The translations under genes and the position numbers were made by a program. The notes beneath the pieces are model-generated. The model saw only the letters and a list, made by a program, of their open reading frames with translations. It was not told where the DNA came from and searched no databases. DNA of 64,000 bases from Comamonas sp. Y33R10-2. GTDB taxonomy: Bacteria; Pseudomonadota; Gammaproteobacteria; Burkholderiales; Burkholderiaceae_C. Shown here in pieces: positions 36,987 to 45,788 of the stretch (within the stretch, counting starts at the first letter, position 1; each line of letters begins with the position of its first letter). The stretch covers positions 3,596,001-3,660,000 of the forward strand of contig NZ_CP079925.1 of NCBI RefSeq assembly GCF_019355935.1. The letters are read 5' to 3'.

Positions 36987-38732
36987 TCAGCGTACCGATG
37001 GCCCTTTGTTGCGGTACATGTCTTGATCCGCCATTTTGAGCAAGGTTTGCGAGTCTTGTGCATCGCGCGGGTAAACGGCTTGACCCACGGATGCGCCTAC
37101 GGTGACTAGCTCGCCTTCGGGCAGGCCTTGCAGCGTGATCAGGGGCTGCTGCAGCGCAAGGTCAATCTTCAGGCGCACGGCCTGAATTTGCTCTTCATCA
37201 AAAACGCCGCGCAAGATGATGATGAATTCATCGCCGCCGAGGCGGGCCACCACATCGTCAGGGCGCAGCAGGTTGCGCATGCGCAGCGTAACTTCGGCCA
37301 AGGCCAAGTCCCCGTTGTCGTGGCCCCAGCGGTCGTTGAGCGGCTTGAAACGGTTCAAGTCCACAAACAGCAAAGTGAACGGAGCGGCAGTTGCTTGACC
37401 GGGTAGAGGGCGGGTGAGCGTGCTCAAAATATGCTGCAGCGCGCTGCGGTTGCTGGCACCTGTCAGCGGGTCGGTGAACAGGCTGTGGCGCATGCGATGA
37501 AAGTTTTGGGCCAGCTCGCCAATCTCGTCGCGGCGCTGCACTTCAATCGGAGTATCGATTTCACCTTGACCGACGCGGCGCACAGCGCGGGTGAGCGAGC
37601 GCATATCGTTGGCGACGGCGCCAAAAATGCGCGTGCCGATGAAGACCGCCACTATCAGCGCCAGTAGCCCCAGCCCGCCCACCAGCATCATGTGGCGGTA
37701 GACGCCGGCCAACATGTCTTTATGCGGCACAGCAATCACGGCGAGCCAGTCTTGACCGGCACCATTGCTCAGGCGGCGGTAGGCGATGCGTATTTTGTTG
37801 TGAACGGCGTCTTCAAGCACCCCTGTGTGAGGGCTGTCGTCGGGGATGCTTGCGTGAAAGACACCCTGAATTTTTTCGTAAACAGCCTGAATCAACGGGT
37901 CTTGGCTGTTCGCCGCGCTCATTCTTTCCATCTTGCCGTCGGGCTGCAAAAGGATGTTTGCCATGCCGGTCGCGGCAATCAGGGAGCCATCCGCTTCGAT
38001 GATGAAGGCGCGGCCATGTTCGCTGAGGTGGAGTTTGGCGATAAAGCTGTTGAGGGCTTTGAGTGAGATGTCGGTTGCCACCACGCCTTGAAGTTGGCCT
38101 TGGGGCGAGAGAATGCGCTGGGCGCGGGTCAGCACCAGATCTTGCGCGCTGAAGTCGATGTAAACCGGCGTCCAGATGGAGCCTTCGGTCTGTGCGGCCA
38201 GCTTGAACCAAGGGCGCTGGCGTGGATCAAAAAGTGTGTTCTCGGTGTATTCGATGACAGGTTCGGCGTTAATACCTGTGAGCTTGTAATAGCTGCGGTG
38301 ATCGCCGGCCTGCGTTTTAAGTCTTAGCTGCCCTAGCTGTGGCTGCAGGCGCTTGAGGGCAATGCTTTGACCGGCTACGTTGCCGTAATACACATAGTCA
38401 TTGGGCTGGGTGTGTAGCGAAGTGGCCACCCATAGGCGCGAGATCAGAGACTGAGTATGTGAGCTGATGTCGTCATCAACTGGCTGACCGCTGGGAAAAG
38501 CGGCCTCAAGCACGGCGCTTGAACTGTACAAATGCCGGTCCACGATGAGGGCGATGCGCTCGACCTTTTCTTCCATCACCTGCTCGGACAGGGCGGAGAC
38601 TGTGTTGCTACCTGTCCAATACCAAAGCATACCCAGCGCCGATGTCAGCAGCGCAATAAGCGCCACAAAAGGCAAGATGAGTGAGAGCTTGAGCGATGTG
38701 GAGCCGCGAATAGATGAAGTGGGTTTAGTCAC
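36987..38732 (-). CDS. Cache-HAMP-GGDEF diguanylate cyclase
   Basis: A 581-residue membrane enzyme. It has an N-terminal helix (about 15-35), a periplasmic dCache ligand-binding domain (about 40-335), a second helix (about 345-365), HAMP (about 370-420, with DEIGELAQNF) and a GGDEF domain (about 420-575) with the intact active-site motif ARLGGDEFIIIL. An RxxD product-inhibition site was not identified. It should make cyclic di-GMP in response to a periplasmic small molecule. It stands alone on the minus strand. Confidence 0.94.
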   Translation of the reverse strand: MTKPTSSIRGSTSLKLSLILPFVALIALLTSALGMLWYWTGSNTVSALSEQVMEEKVERIALIVDRHLYSSSAVLEAAFPSGQPVDDDISSHTQSLISRLWVATSLHTQPNDYVYYGNVAGQSIALKRLQPQLGQLRLKTQAGDHRSYYKLTGINAEPVIEYTENTLFDPRQRPWFKLAAQTEGSIWTPVYIDFSAQDLVLTRAQRILSPQGQLQGVVATDISLKALNSFIAKLHLSEHGRAFIIEADGSLIAATGMANILLQPDGKMERMSAANSQDPLIQAVYEKIQGVFHASIPDDSPHTGVLEDAVHNKIRIAYRRLSNGAGQDWLAVIAVPHKDMLAGVYRHMMLVGGLGLLALIVAVFIGTRIFGAVANDMRSLTRAVRRVGQGEIDTPIEVQRRDEIGELAQNFHRMRHSLFTDPLTGASNRSALQHILSTLTRPLPGQATAAPFTLLFVDLNRFKPLNDRWGHDNGDLALAEVTLRMRNLLRPDDVVARLGGDEFIIILRGVFDEEQIQAVRLKIDLALQQPLITLQGLPEGELVTVGASVGQAVYPRDAQDSQTLLKMADQDMYRNKGPSVR

Positions 38733-38823
38733 TGGTTAGCAAAGGGGACGAGTGATTAAATTGAAACAAAGTGTCTCACACATCATTCGTCGACTCCATG
38801 TTTCATTTGGATTGGCCTAGGCG

Positions 38824-40113
38824 TCATTGCCAGCCAAAGAAGCGGGTCAAGTCTGCACTGCGAGCCAGCGCATCTTTGCGACCCAGAGCCATTAATTCAC
38901 GGGTATAGCCTTGTTCAAACAGCAAGTAGCTGGCTAATGCGCCATCGCGTTCACTGCCCTCGGCTGCGTGGGTGGCGTTGGCGGCTGCGGCACGCACGCC
39001 CAAGGTGGCCAACAGTGTTCGTACAGGTCGGGGCAGCTTGTCGATGTGGCGGCTGGCAATCTCGTCAATGCGCTCGCTGGGGGTGATGGCCAGCACTTCA
39101 ACAGGGCGCAGCCGGCTGTGAATGCGCTCGGCAGGCGAGATCAGGCTGAGCGTGTGGTTGATGCGCTCGGCGCGTTCAATATCTACGGCCAGCGTATCTA
39201 AAAAGATGCTCGACAGCGCGTGGCCTGCCACCTGTGCCAGCGTGGGGTAGTTGGTATCGCCTTGCGGCCCGCTGCTCGGGGGCTCATGCCGCCGGCCAGC
39301 GCCCACCACTAGTATCTTGCTGGCACCTAAATGAATGACGGGGGACAAAGGCGCGGTTTGGCGCATGGAGCCATCGCCAAAGTATTCAAGGTGCTCATCA
39401 ATGGTCAGCGCCATGGCCGGGAAGATGAAGGGCAGAGCCGATGACGCCAAAAGGTGATCAGCAGTGAGTTCTGTTTGCTCAGCCATGCGCTGGTCACGAA
39501 CCCAAGGGCTGATGGCCTCGCGCGTCTGAAAAAAGGTGATGTGCTGGCCGCTGCTGTAGCTCGATGCGGTGATGGCCAGAGCGTGCAGGTGGCCGCTTTG
39601 GATTAGCTGGGGAATGCGCTCAAAGCGCATGAGATCGCTGTTCATCAGCGCTTGCAGGGGGCTGTTGTCCAGCAGGGAGTGGGGGCGCATGTGCTTCCAG
39701 CGGGCCAGTGCCCAGCCAAGAGACAGCAAAGTCAGCCAGTGCGCGCCGCTGCGCAGCATGCTCAGGGAGTCGGCTTTGTAGATCTGCTCGGTGTGCATAT
39801 GACCCCAAACATGGGTCATGCGCCGCACGGCCGTATCAAAAGAGTCAGCGTTGCAGGCTAATGCTGCAACATTGATAGCGCCAGCCGAGGTGCCCGCAAG
39901 GATGGGAAAGGGGTTTGGCCCATGCTGCTGGCCTTGCTCGCGCCGCAGGCTGGCAATGGCTTGGAGCACGCCTACCTGATAGGCAGCGCGGGCCCCGCCG
40001 CCACTTAGCAATAGGCCAATCGGCCCGATGCTGGAAGCTGGGCCCATAGCGTTTTGCCGATCTACATCGGCAAGACTGGGGGGGAAGGTGGGTGAAAACT
40101 GCTCTGCCGCCAT
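38824..40113 (-). CDS. patatin-like phospholipase
   Basis: A 429-residue cytosolic serine lipase. The oxyanion loop is LLLSGGGARAAYQVG (about 34-48), the nucleophile is Ser76 in AGTSAGAINVAAL, and the catalytic Asp is in YFGDGSMRQTAPLSP. The Ser-Asp dyad is complete, so it should hydrolyse phospholipids or acyl chains. The C-terminal 150 residues have no recognised domain. It has no obvious operon partners. Confidence 0.9.
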   Translation of the reverse strand: MAAEQFSPTFPPSLADVDRQNAMGPASSIGPIGLLLSGGGARAAYQVGVLQAIASLRREQGQQHGPNPFPILAGTSAGAINVAALACNADSFDTAVRRMTHVWGHMHTEQIYKADSLSMLRSGAHWLTLLSLGWALARWKHMRPHSLLDNSPLQALMNSDLMRFERIPQLIQSGHLHALAITASSYSSGQHITFFQTREAISPWVRDQRMAEQTELTADHLLASSALPFIFPAMALTIDEHLEYFGDGSMRQTAPLSPVIHLGASKILVVGAGRRHEPPSSGPQGDTNYPTLAQVAGHALSSIFLDTLAVDIERAERINHTLSLISPAERIHSRLRPVEVLAITPSERIDEIASRHIDKLPRPVRTLLATLGVRAAAANATHAAEGSERDGALASYLLFEQGYTRELMALGRKDALARSADLTRFFGWQ

Positions 40114-40209
40114 GCCTGCAGTGTGCCCGCGGCGGGACGCAGGCGGTAGCTGGGTATCTGCTAAGTTGGCGTGAGAGGCAGAGTTTGGGAGGGTGAATTT
40201 AAGCCAGCA

Positions 40210-40779
40210 TTAGCTCTTTTTAAGGCTCTTGGCGATCAAGGTGGCGATGGCTTTGCCGTCTAGCACCACGGTTTGATGCTCTTTGGCGCAGCTGGCGGCT
40301 TTATCGCCCAGCGGCTGCAGCGCCACATAAATGGCCAAGTCAGCTTCATGCTTGGCTTGGGCGGCTTGCAGCTCGCGCAGCGGCTCCACGCCGTGGGTTG
40401 CAGCCTTCCAGCGGCGGGCGCTCACAACGCTGGTTTGGCCGTTGCGGCTCAGCAGCAGGTCGGCGCCGGGCTGGTTTAGGCGCTGGACTTCATAGCCTTC
40501 AGCTTGCCAGCTTGTTTGCAGCTGGGCGCTGAAGTCGGGCCAGCTTTGCGCAGCCATGACTTGCTGGATTTCGTCAAGCTGAGCGGGGTTGGGGGCGCGC
40601 ATTTGCCTGTAAAAAGCAATACAGCCCACGACGAAAAACGGAAAGGCACCTAAAGCAGCAAAGGGCGAGATGTCCTTGGGGAATATGGCCAGCGATGCGG
40701 CAACGACTGCGGCGCAGATCGCAAAGCTAATCCACCAGCGCGAGCGCATCAGGACTGCAAACAGGGAGTTTTCGGCCAT
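40210..40779 (-). CDS. membrane protein with restriction-endonuclease-like (Mrr_cat) domain
   Basis: A 189-residue protein with two N-terminal membrane helices (about 12-30 and 38-56) followed by a cytosolic domain. This domain carries the D-x(n)-(E/Q)-x-K-like pattern of PF04471: EVQRLNQPGADLLLSRNG, then SVVSARRWKAATHGV and later LAIYVALQPLGDKAASCA. The usual QxK is replaced by SARRWKA, so nuclease activity is doubtful. Its role is unknown. The ATG at 40779 is weakly supported by GAAG upstream; a GTG twelve bases earlier is possible. Confidence 0.75.
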   Translation of the reverse strand: MAENSLFAVLMRSRWWISFAICAAVVAASLAIFPKDISPFAALGAFPFFVVGCIAFYRQMRAPNPAQLDEIQQVMAAQSWPDFSAQLQTSWQAEGYEVQRLNQPGADLLLSRNGQTSVVSARRWKAATHGVEPLRELQAAQAKHEADLAIYVALQPLGDKAASCAKEHQTVVLDGKAIATLIAKSLKKS

Positions 40780-40954
40780 CTTCAATTTCACGGGCGGTCT
40801 CTTAAATTCTTGGCAAGGCCTGCATTGTCTCTTGTGTGCAAGTGCATGTGGGAAATCTCAGCCCAGTAATCCTAGAGATGGCTGGCATGCACTAAGGTTG
40901 GCCTGCTTCGCTAGACTAGTCGCCATTAAAGAAACTTCTAGAAGACTGAATCCC

Positions 40955-42046
40955 ATGGCTGTTACCGAACAAGCGCTGCTGAGCGCATTCGCCGGCGTGC
41001 TCGATCCGCACACAGGCAAGGACTTTGTGAGCGCCCGTGCTCTGCGCAATCTGCAGATCACTGGTGACGACGTCTCGTTTGATGTGGAAATGGGCTACCC
41101 AGCCAAGAGTCTGCATGCCGGCTTGCGCAGTGCATTCATCGCTGCAGCCAAGGCGGTTGATGGCGTGGGCAATGTCTCGGTCAACATCACCACCAAGGTG
41201 GCATCGCACGCCGTTCAGCGCGGTGTGCAACTGCTACCCGGTGTGAAGAATATTATTGCTATCTCGTCCGGCAAGGGCGGCGTGGGCAAGAGCACGACCA
41301 CAGCCAATCTGGCGCTGGCGCTGGCTGCCGAAGGTGCCCGCGTAGGCATTTTGGATGCCGATATTTACGGCCCCAGCCAGCCCATGATGATGGGCGTGTC
41401 CGGCAAGCCGCCAAGCCAAGACGGCAAGACCATGGACCCGCTGCAAAACCACGGCGTGCAAGTCATGTCGATTGGTTTGCTGGTCAACAACGACCAAGCC
41501 ATGATCTGGCGCGGCCCTATGGCCACGCAAGCGCTGGAGCAAATGCTGCGCCAAACCAATTGGGACAATCTGGACTATTTGCTGATCGACATGCCACCCG
41601 GCACGGGCGACATCCAGCTGACGCTGGCGCAAAAGGTGCCTATGACCGGTGCCGTGGTTGTGACCACGCCGCAAGACATCGCGCTGATCGATGCCAAAAA
41701 GGGCATTCAGATGTTTGAGAAGGTGGGTGTGCCCATTCTCGGCTTGGTCGAAAACATGGCCGCTCACGTCTGCACCAACTGCGGCCACATTGAGCATATT
41801 TTTGGCGCAGATGGCGGCAAGAAGATGGCTGGCGAGCAGAACATCGACTATCTGGGCGCATTGCCCTTGTCGCTGCAAATTCGTCTGCAAGCCGATAGCG
41901 GAACGCCCACGGTGGTGGCTGAACCTGAGAGCGAAGCCGCACTGCTGTACAAAAAGGTCGCCCGCGATCTGGCAGTAAAAGTGGCTTTGAAGGCCAAGGA
42001 CTTCTCCAGCAAGTTCCCAACCATCACTGTCAGCAGCAAGACCTGA
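40955..42046 (+). CDS. apbC: Mrp/ApbC-family iron-sulfur cluster carrier
   Basis: A 363-residue P-loop ATPase that carries [4Fe-4S] clusters to apoproteins. A DUF59-like N-terminal domain (1-90) precedes the deviant Walker A SSGKGGVGKSTT (about 104-115), DADIYGPSQP, and the cluster-binding CxxC in HVCTNCGHIEHIFG. The start is MAVTEQALLSAF at 40955. It is adjacent to a LysR gene but is a general housekeeping function. Confidence 0.95.
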   Translation: MAVTEQALLSAFAGVLDPHTGKDFVSARALRNLQITGDDVSFDVEMGYPAKSLHAGLRSAFIAAAKAVDGVGNVSVNITTKVASHAVQRGVQLLPGVKNIIAISSGKGGVGKSTTTANLALALAAEGARVGILDADIYGPSQPMMMGVSGKPPSQDGKTMDPLQNHGVQVMSIGLLVNNDQAMIWRGPMATQALEQMLRQTNWDNLDYLLIDMPPGTGDIQLTLAQKVPMTGAVVVTTPQDIALIDAKKGIQMFEKVGVPILGLVENMAAHVCTNCGHIEHIFGADGGKKMAGEQNIDYLGALPLSLQIRLQADSGTPTVVAEPESEAALLYKKVARDLAVKVALKAKDFSSKFPTITVSSKT

Positions 42047-42105
42047 CCTAAGCCCTGATCTTGATGAGCCTGCTGTGATCGGTACGGCTCGTTGCACCAC
42101 CCGCC

Positions 42106-43050
42106 ATGAACTTGCTCGCTGCCATGCGTTACTTGGTGTCGCTGGACGAGCACCGCCACTTTGGCCGTGCCGCTCAGGCTTGCCACATCACGCAGCCAGC
42201 GCTCTCTAACGCGCTGCGTGCGCTAGAGGCTGAGTTTGGCGTGATGATTGTGCAGCGCGGCCGGGTTTATGCCGGCCTGACCGCTGAAGGCTTGCAAGTG
42301 CTGCAAACCGGGCAAGAGATGCTGCAAAAAGAGGCGCATCTGCGGCAAACCTTGTCCGCCCAAGCAGGCTGCTTGCAAGGGCGCTTGCGCATGGCGGCTG
42401 TGCCCACCGCCATGCCCATGCTGGTGCGATTTGCCGCGCTGCTGCGCAGCCAGCACCCGGGCGTGGTGCCGGTGCTGCAAGCTATGAGTTCCCCCGAGTT
42501 AGAGCGTGGGCTTGAGGATTTAAGTTTGGATGTGGCGCTGGGTTACAGCGACCGTATTCGCAATGCGCGCACCCAGTGCCAAGCGCAATACCAAGAGCAG
42601 TATTACTGGTTGAGTCGCGTGGCCAATGCGCCTGCGGCCGAGGCTGCTTTGCAGTGGGGCGATGCTTTGCCATGGGCCAAGGTGGAGCAGAGCAATCTTT
42701 GCTTGCTGACCCCTGAGATGCACAACCGCCAATTGGTGGAGCGCACTTTTCAATCCCTAGGCCTGCCGCTGCGCGTAGCAATGGAGACCAATTCTGTGCA
42801 AGCCTTGCTGCAGGCGGTGGTTGATGCCGGCATGAGCAGCATTGTGCCCGGCGCGGTGCTAGCAACGGCTCAAGCCACGCCGGGCTTGCAGGCAATGGCC
42901 TTGGTTGAGCCTGTGGTGAGCAGTGAAGTGGCCTTTATCTATCAGCAAGAACAGGCCGCGATGCCCGTCCTGCAAGCTGCGCTGGCACTGATGGGGGATG
43001 CTGCTTGGCGTGCGCAATGCCAGTTGCATGCCGGTGCGCTGGTGCATTAA
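42106..43050 (+). CDS. LysR-family transcriptional regulator
   Basis: A 314-residue regulator. The winged helix is at 1-62 (HFGRAAQACHITQPALSNAL, RALEAEFG), and the effector domain spans about 90-295. It lies 155 bp upstream of the FdhF/YdeP-type oxidoreductase on the same strand, and LysR genes often accompany that enzyme in beta-proteobacteria, so it is a candidate regulator of it. The effector is unknown. Confidence 0.88.
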   Translation: MNLLAAMRYLVSLDEHRHFGRAAQACHITQPALSNALRALEAEFGVMIVQRGRVYAGLTAEGLQVLQTGQEMLQKEAHLRQTLSAQAGCLQGRLRMAAVPTAMPMLVRFAALLRSQHPGVVPVLQAMSSPELERGLEDLSLDVALGYSDRIRNARTQCQAQYQEQYYWLSRVANAPAAEAALQWGDALPWAKVEQSNLCLLTPEMHNRQLVERTFQSLGLPLRVAMETNSVQALLQAVVDAGMSSIVPGAVLATAQATPGLQAMALVEPVVSSEVAFIYQQEQAAMPVLQAALALMGDAAWRAQCQLHAGALVH

Positions 43051-43105
43051 TAGCTATTAAAAGGCTTTATGTGCAATCAATATAAGGACTGATTGCTCTC
43101 ATTTT
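43051..43105 (-). repeat. AT-rich mini-repeat (copy 6)
   Basis: Read on the minus strand: AATGAGAGCAATCAGTCCTT, then ATATTGATTGCACATAAAGCC and TTTTAATAGCTA. It shares CAGTCCTTAT...TTGCACxTxxAG with copy 3. It lies directly after the LysR stop. Confidence 0.55.
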
Positions 43106-43205
43106 TATATTGAATGATGGCATTGCCTTAAGTGATTTGACGCAGACCCTGGCTGCGATTGAAATGCAAGACTAAGGCCATCGCGCAGATGGCGGAGAGC
43201 TTGCG

Positions 43206-45506
43206 ATGAACGAACAAAAAATTGCCTTCTACAAAGGCCCCGCGGGTGGCTGGGGTGCGCTTAACAGTGTCAAGAACACGTTGCTGCACCAGGATATTCC
43301 GCTCAAGGGCGCGAAAACGCTGCTCTCGGCCAATCAGCCCGATGGTTTTGACTGCCCGGGCTGCGCATGGCCTGACCGCAACCATGCATCCACATTTGAG
43401 TTTTGTGAAAATGGCGTCAAAGCGGTAGCGGCTGAAGCCACCGCTCGCCGCGCAGGCCCTGAGCTGTTTGCCCAATACACAGTCAGCGAGCTGGCGGCGC
43501 AAAGTGACTATTGGCTGGAAGACCAAGGCCGCCTGATCGAGCCTATGGTGTATGACGCGGCCAGTGACCGTTACCGTCCGATTGGCTGGGACGATGCGTT
43601 TGCCATCATCGCCAAGCACCTGAAGGCGCTGCCGGATCCGAATCAGGCGATTTTCTACACATCAGGCCGCGCCAGTAACGAGGCCGCGTTTTTGTACCAA
43701 TTGTTTGTGCGTGCGTACGGCACCAACAATTTCCCCGATTGCTCCAACATGTGCCATGAGCCTAGCGGCACCGCCATGCGAGAGCAGCTGGGTGTGGGCA
43801 AGGGGACGGTGGAACTGGTCGATTTTGAAAAGGCGGATGCCATCTTCATCTTTGGCCAAAACCCCGGCACCAACCATCCGCGCATGCTGGCGGAGCTGCG
43901 TGCGGCGCACAAACGCGGTGCTCGTATTGTCAGCTTTAACCCGCTGCGCGAGCGTGGTCTGGAGCGCTTTGCGGACCCGCAGGACAAGCTGGAGATGGCA
44001 ACGTTGGGCTCCTCGCCCATCAGCACGCATTACTTTCAGCTGCGCATAGGCGGCGATTTGGCTGCGCTCAGTGGCATGGTTAAACATGTGCTGGAGCAAG
44101 AAGCTGAGCGCGGCAATGTGCTGGACCACGCGTTTATTGCCGAGCACTGCGTTGGCCTGAGCGAGCTGCAAGCCAGCGTGCAGTCTGAGAGTTGGCAGGC
44201 GCTGCAAGAAGCCTCTGGCCTGACGCAGGCGCAGATGCGGGCAGCGGCCGATATTTACTTGGGCGCGAACAGCGTGATTGCCTGCTGGGGCATGGGCATT
44301 ACCCAGCACGAGCATTCGGTGGCCACCATTCAGATGATTAACAACTTGCTGCTGCTGCGCGGCCATATTGGCCGCCCGGGGGCTGGGCCTTGCCCGGTGC
44401 GCGGGCACAGCAATGTGCAGGGTGACCGCACCATGGGCATTTGGGAAAAGCCGCCAGCGGCCTTGCTCGATCGCATTCGGGATGTGTATGGCTTTGAGCC
44501 GCCGCGCGACTATGGGGTGGATGCGGTCGAGGCGATTAAGCAAATGCGCGCAGGCCAAGGCAAGGTGTTTTTTGCCTTGGGCGGCAACTTTGCAGCGGCG
44601 ACGCCAGATACCTATGAAACGTGGAAGGCGCTGCAGCGCTGTGATTTGACCGTGCATGTCACTACCAAGCTCAACCGCAGCCATGTTGTGCATGGCAAGC
44701 AGGCGCTGATCTTGCCTTGTCTGGGCCGCACCGAGATTGATATGCAAGGCGGCCAGCCGCAGGGCGTGACGGTGGAAGATTCGATGAGCATGGTGCATCT
44801 CTCCATGGGCATTAACCCACCAGCGTCGCCGCATTTGCTGTCTGAGCCCGCCATCGTGGCGCGGCTGGCGCATGCCACCTTGGGCGCAAGCAGCCACATT
44901 GATTGGCTGAGCTTGGCGCAGGACTACGCGCTGATTCGCGATGAGATTGAAAAAGTCTTTCCTGACTTTGCCAATTTCAACCAGCGCGTTGCCGTGCCAG
45001 GAGGCTTTCGCCTGCGCAATACCGCCAGTGAAAGAAACTGGCTAACGGCAACAGGCAAGGCCGCATTCTTTGCCCATGCACTGCCCAAAGAAACAGCGCA
45101 GCAGCGCGCACAAAAGCGGATGCCAGAGCAGCAGGTTTTTACCCTGCAAACCACGCGCTCGCATGACCAGTACAACACCACCATCTATGGCATGGACGAC
45201 CGCTATCGCGGCGTTTACGGCCAGCGCCGCGTGTTGTTCATGAATGCTGAAGATATTCGCGCACTGGGTATGCAGGATGGCGATTGGGTCAACATCCAAA
45301 CCGTGTGGGATGACGGCCAAGAACGCCGCGCGGATGGCTTCAAGCTCGTTGCCTATGACACACCCCGCGGCAACTTGGCCGCTTACTACCCGGAGACCAA
45401 CCCCTTGGTGCCGTTGACAGCGGTGGCGGTGCGGGCGGGCACGCCCACTTCTAAATCGATTCCGGTGATTTTGGAGCGGGCGACGGCTCCAGATTCGGAT
45501 GCCTAG
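43206..45506 (+). CDS. FdhF/YdeP-family molybdopterin oxidoreductase
   Basis: A 766-residue formate-dehydrogenase-like molybdoenzyme of the YdeP type. The N-terminal cysteines (CPGCAWPDRN, residues 50-59, and Cys67 in FEFCENG) may bind an Fe-S cluster. Cys183 in NMCHEPSG aligns with the selenocysteine of E. coli FdhF (U-H-G-P-S) and is the probable molybdenum ligand. IFGQNPGTNHPRM and GRPGAGPCPVRGHSNVQGDR are cofactor-binding segments. The physiological reaction is unknown. It starts at ATG 43206 after weak GGAGAG. FdhD, which sulfurates such enzymes, is not seen here. Confidence 0.9.
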   Translation: MNEQKIAFYKGPAGGWGALNSVKNTLLHQDIPLKGAKTLLSANQPDGFDCPGCAWPDRNHASTFEFCENGVKAVAAEATARRAGPELFAQYTVSELAAQSDYWLEDQGRLIEPMVYDAASDRYRPIGWDDAFAIIAKHLKALPDPNQAIFYTSGRASNEAAFLYQLFVRAYGTNNFPDCSNMCHEPSGTAMREQLGVGKGTVELVDFEKADAIFIFGQNPGTNHPRMLAELRAAHKRGARIVSFNPLRERGLERFADPQDKLEMATLGSSPISTHYFQLRIGGDLAALSGMVKHVLEQEAERGNVLDHAFIAEHCVGLSELQASVQSESWQALQEASGLTQAQMRAAADIYLGANSVIACWGMGITQHEHSVATIQMINNLLLLRGHIGRPGAGPCPVRGHSNVQGDRTMGIWEKPPAALLDRIRDVYGFEPPRDYGVDAVEAIKQMRAGQGKVFFALGGNFAAATPDTYETWKALQRCDLTVHVTTKLNRSHVVHGKQALILPCLGRTEIDMQGGQPQGVTVEDSMSMVHLSMGINPPASPHLLSEPAIVARLAHATLGASSHIDWLSLAQDYALIRDEIEKVFPDFANFNQRVAVPGGFRLRNTASERNWLTATGKAAFFAHALPKETAQQRAQKRMPEQQVFTLQTTRSHDQYNTTIYGMDDRYRGVYGQRRVLFMNAEDIRALGMQDGDWVNIQTVWDDGQERRADGFKLVAYDTPRGNLAAYYPETNPLVPLTAVAVRAGTPTSKSIPVILERATAPDSDA

Positions 45507-45786
45507 CATGCTTGACGATGTGCCATTCGCTGCGCGCTTGCTGATGACGCTGGCCCAGTTGCAGGGCGCTAGCTCAGAGGCGGTTTCATTGCCGCGTCTG
45601 GGCAAGCATCTGGGGCAAAGCGCCAGCGTGCTGATGCGCGAGCTAAGCGCTTTGGGTGATGCACAGCTGGGCGGTGTGCGCGGCCCGGGCTGGGTACATA
45701 TCCACCATGTGGATGGGCACTGGCGAGCTGGGCTGACGGATGCCGGGCGTGCCGTGGTGCAGCACTGGCTGGCCGCGCAAAGTTAG
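45499..45786 (+). CDS. small winged-helix-like protein
   Basis: A 95-residue protein whose ATG overlaps the stop of the molybdoenzyme by 8 bases, so it is cotranscribed and probably coupled. A second ATG at 45508 is equally possible. ARLLMTLAQLQGASSEAVSL, RLGKHLGQSASVLMRELSAL and a wing-like VRGPGWVHIHHVDGHWRAGL suggest a winged-helix DNA-binding fold like small MarR/Rrf2 proteins. No family is certain. It could be a regulator or an accessory protein of the molybdoenzyme. Confidence 0.7.
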   Translation: MPSMLDDVPFAARLLMTLAQLQGASSEAVSLPRLGKHLGQSASVLMRELSALGDAQLGGVRGPGWVHIHHVDGHWRAGLTDAGRAVVQHWLAAQS

Positions 45787-45788
45787 CA

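Noticed and set aside
43662..44897. 411-codon minus-strand frame opposite the YdeP-type gene
   Set aside because: Shadow frame with no recognisable domain.
43206..45506. YdeP-type enzyme as the formate dehydrogenase of nicotinate breakdown
   Set aside because: It is outside the nic operons, on its own with a LysR gene, and YdeP-type enzymes are not known formate dehydrogenases.
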